Assembly (NCBI GenBank): GCA_949775045.1
Contig: OX459101.1
Coordinates: 3,008,501-3,072,500, forward strand
Length of the DNA stretch: 64,000 nt
Direction of reading: 5' to 3'
From: Metridium senile
Taxonomy: Eukaryota; Cnidaria; Anthozoa; Actiniaria; Metridiidae
Below are positions 62,359 to 64,000 of this stretch, one piece after another; the stretch's first letter is position 1, and every line of letters starts with the position of its first letter. A program made the position numbers and the translations under genes. The notes under the pieces were generated by a model. That model was not told the DNA's origin. It ran no database searches and saw only the letters and a list, made by a program, of their open reading frames with translations.

Positions 62359-63199
62359 GGGGGGATGGGGTACCCGCTTGGTCCAAGTGGTAGGGGTGAT
62401 CGGCGTACGTACCGTTTAGGGTAAAAATATTTCCTGTGCGTACCTTTTAGGGTCCTTTTAGGGTTCTGGCTCAAAAATCAGTTACGAAACATGATTTTGT
62501 ACCTGTAAGAGTCATTTTTACTCTGTTTTGTTGCTTTGTGGACTGTCCACAAAATGCTCGGCAACTTTTGATCCGCTTTTCCGATTTCGAGCAACTTTTC
62601 CGATTTCGAGCAACTTTTTCCTTTCGAGCAACTTTTGTTCTTTTTGTTTTTGTTTTTACATCAATTCAAACCAATTAACAAGCCCAAAAAGAACAAAATA
62701 TTTTTTTTATGATTCAAATACTGTTTGACAATAGACTTTACAGTATTTGAATATACACTTTGTGGAGCAGTGGTCTTCCTGTGGTAGTTTGTAAAAACGA
62801 TCCAGGTGGTCAGCGGTTGTAAAATCAAAACAAACTTTTCTGCAAATACCAAGAAAATATTCTAAATTTATGTTAACAAGTTATATTATTAAAGCTGACG
62901 GAATTCTATGCTATTAAATCATCAAATTGATAAGAAACTTTTTAACAACTTTTAGATTTTTGAGCAACTTTTAAGCAATTTTTTGTTCTTTTAAGCAACT
63001 TTTGAGCAACTTTTTGGGAAATTATGAGCAACTTTTTTGATTTTTTGGAGCAACTTGTGGACAGCCCTATTTATTGGGGTAGAAATCGACAAGGCTTTAT
63101 CAGTTATTTTTATTTGTGCGTACCTTTTAGGGGTCGTTTTCAAAACCTCCACCGATCACCCCTACCACTTGGGCAAAGGGAGTGCCCCCCCCCCCCCCC
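62359..63199. mobile_element. G-rich inverted-repeat element with a nested GAGCAACTT block
   Basis: ccaagtggtaggggtgatcgg near 62385 and the inverse ccgatcacccctaccacttg at 63152-63171, with gtgcgtaccttttaggg on both sides. Inside, gtggactgtccaca (62538) and cttgtggacag (63055) bound a block of gagcaactttt repeats, so a second element appears nested. Confidence 0.75.
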
Positions 63200-63456
63200 T
63201 AATGCTAATTTACGGCTATCCAAGCAAGGGGTTTTCTACCAATCTTTTTGGGGTTAGAATAACCAAAAAAAGTTTGTTTAAATCAACCAAGTTCAGTGGC
63301 TAGCTCAGATCCACGTAAACTACAATTTGTTTAATGGTTAAATCAACCAATCCATTTTTACGTCAATCTTTTTAATGACAGGCCAATAGCATATTCTTAA
63401 TAATATTGCACAAGTCATGCAGTGTGTGTTTGTTGTTTTCTTGCAGTGAAAGAACC

Positions 63457-63732
63457 ATGGATAAGAATCTTGTTGCTGTATTTTTGTTGGTGATTATGTC
63501 CCAGTCGGAATTCAAAACTTTAGCTTATCGGTTGTGCAAATTACGCTGCAATGCACATTGTGCAGCGTGTGACGTCCATGCGTCAGTAAGCAGCTCGACA
63601 GTCGTGACTTATGCTTTTCGTGTCTTGCAATGTCAAGTTGAAGAAAGATTTTGTGTGACTGCGTGCTTTGCTAATGTAATACTCGAGTATGCTATCCAAC
63701 TTGGGGAACAATTAATGACTTATATACAATGA
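63457..63732 (+). CDS. Candidate small secreted Cys-rich protein, 91 aa
   Basis: The ATG lies 10 bp after a good acceptor (tttcttgcag at 63446), so the start codon opens a downstream exon. The N-terminus is hydrophobic (KNLVAVFLLVIM), suiting a signal peptide. Cysteines form C-x3-C-x3-C-x2-C (LCKLRCNAHCAACD), then QC, FC and AC further on, seven in total in the mature part. The stop TGA follows LMTYIQ-type residues. I do not recognise the family. It may be a single-exon small secreted peptide or a chance frame; codon use and a signal-peptide prediction would decide. Confidence 0.5.
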   Translation: MDKNLVAVFLLVIMSQSEFKTLAYRLCKLRCNAHCAACDVHASVSSSTVVTYAFRVLQCQVEERFCVTACFANVILEYAIQLGEQLMTYIQ

Positions 63733-63744
63733 AACCTTGTCAAC

Positions 63745-63885
63745 CTTATTGAAAATAGCTGTTAGCCAATTTATTGAAAAAAGCTGTAAGCCAATTTATT
63801 GAAAAAAGCTGTAAGCCAATTTATTGAAAAAAGCTGTAAGCCAATTTATTGAAAAAAGCTGTAAGCCAATTTATTGAAAATAGTT
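63745..63885. repeat. 25-bp tandem repeat, about five copies
   Basis: Unit aagctgtaagccaatttatt plus gaaaa, just after the stop of the small Cys-rich frame. Confidence 0.92.
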
Positions 63886-64000
63886 TTTTTGGTGTATTAT
63901 GTTAGTGTACATGATAACTAATGACTTCTGATATACAACTAGACCCTGTAGGCAGGGTGGACTCGTGCCCTGAAGTGTTATATGGCGTAGGTCTTAGATT

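Overview
The window looks like nuclear DNA of an intron-rich marine invertebrate. It is AT-rich, has short exons with GT-AG introns, and is crowded with foldback (MITE-like) elements, minisatellites and microsatellites. The mix of secreted PAN, fibrinogen-like, D8C and EGF proteins plus motifs seen repeatedly in coral and anemone DNA suggests an anthozoan cnidarian. That assignment is inference; no single gene here proves it.

Left (1-15.9 kb, + strand): the 3' part of a multi-exon gene for a secreted or matrix protein. At least ten consecutive phase-1/phase-1 exons each encode a six-cysteine EGF-like module. Two different phase-compatible terminal exons follow: a short basic Tyr/His/Lys-rich tail (12.66-12.87 kb), and a long Pro-Ser-Pro-Val-Gly repeat with a Tyr-rich tail (14.46-15.45 kb). 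The 5' end lies outside the window.

Middle (17.9-31.1 kb, - strand): a two-exon BTB-BACK-Kelch protein (564 aa), a three-exon secreted PAN plus fibrinogen-like (FReD) protein (370 aa), and a three-exon Gln/Met/Ser-rich protein of unknown function (388 aa). The last is head-to-head with the next gene across a promoter region of about 380 bp.

Right (31.4-49.7 kb, + strand): a complete 16-exon NMD3 gene (508 aa), the adaptor that links 60S pre-ribosomes to the CRM1 export receptor. I could join every exon in phase. Its introns hold three large satellites (70, 95 and 82 bp units), a SINE and a triple-nested transposon insertion. Exon 11 ends in an in-frame 75-bp tandem duplication that repeats its own splice donor.

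Far right (50.9-58.4 kb, - strand): a three-exon secreted PAN-EGF-D8C (uromodulin/OIT3-like) protein of 260 aa. At 63.46 kb on the + strand there is a candidate small secreted Cys-rich protein. The rest is repeat-derived.

The most unusual structures are: (1) the NMD3 exon-11 donor multiplication; (2) a composite dispersed element in which a hammerhead-ribozyme-like hairpin caps a 95-bp minisatellite, seen at four loci; (3) the alternative Tyr-rich termini of the EGF gene; (4) a foldback insertion whose empty site is preserved in a duplicated intron nearby; and (5) the triple-nested foldback.
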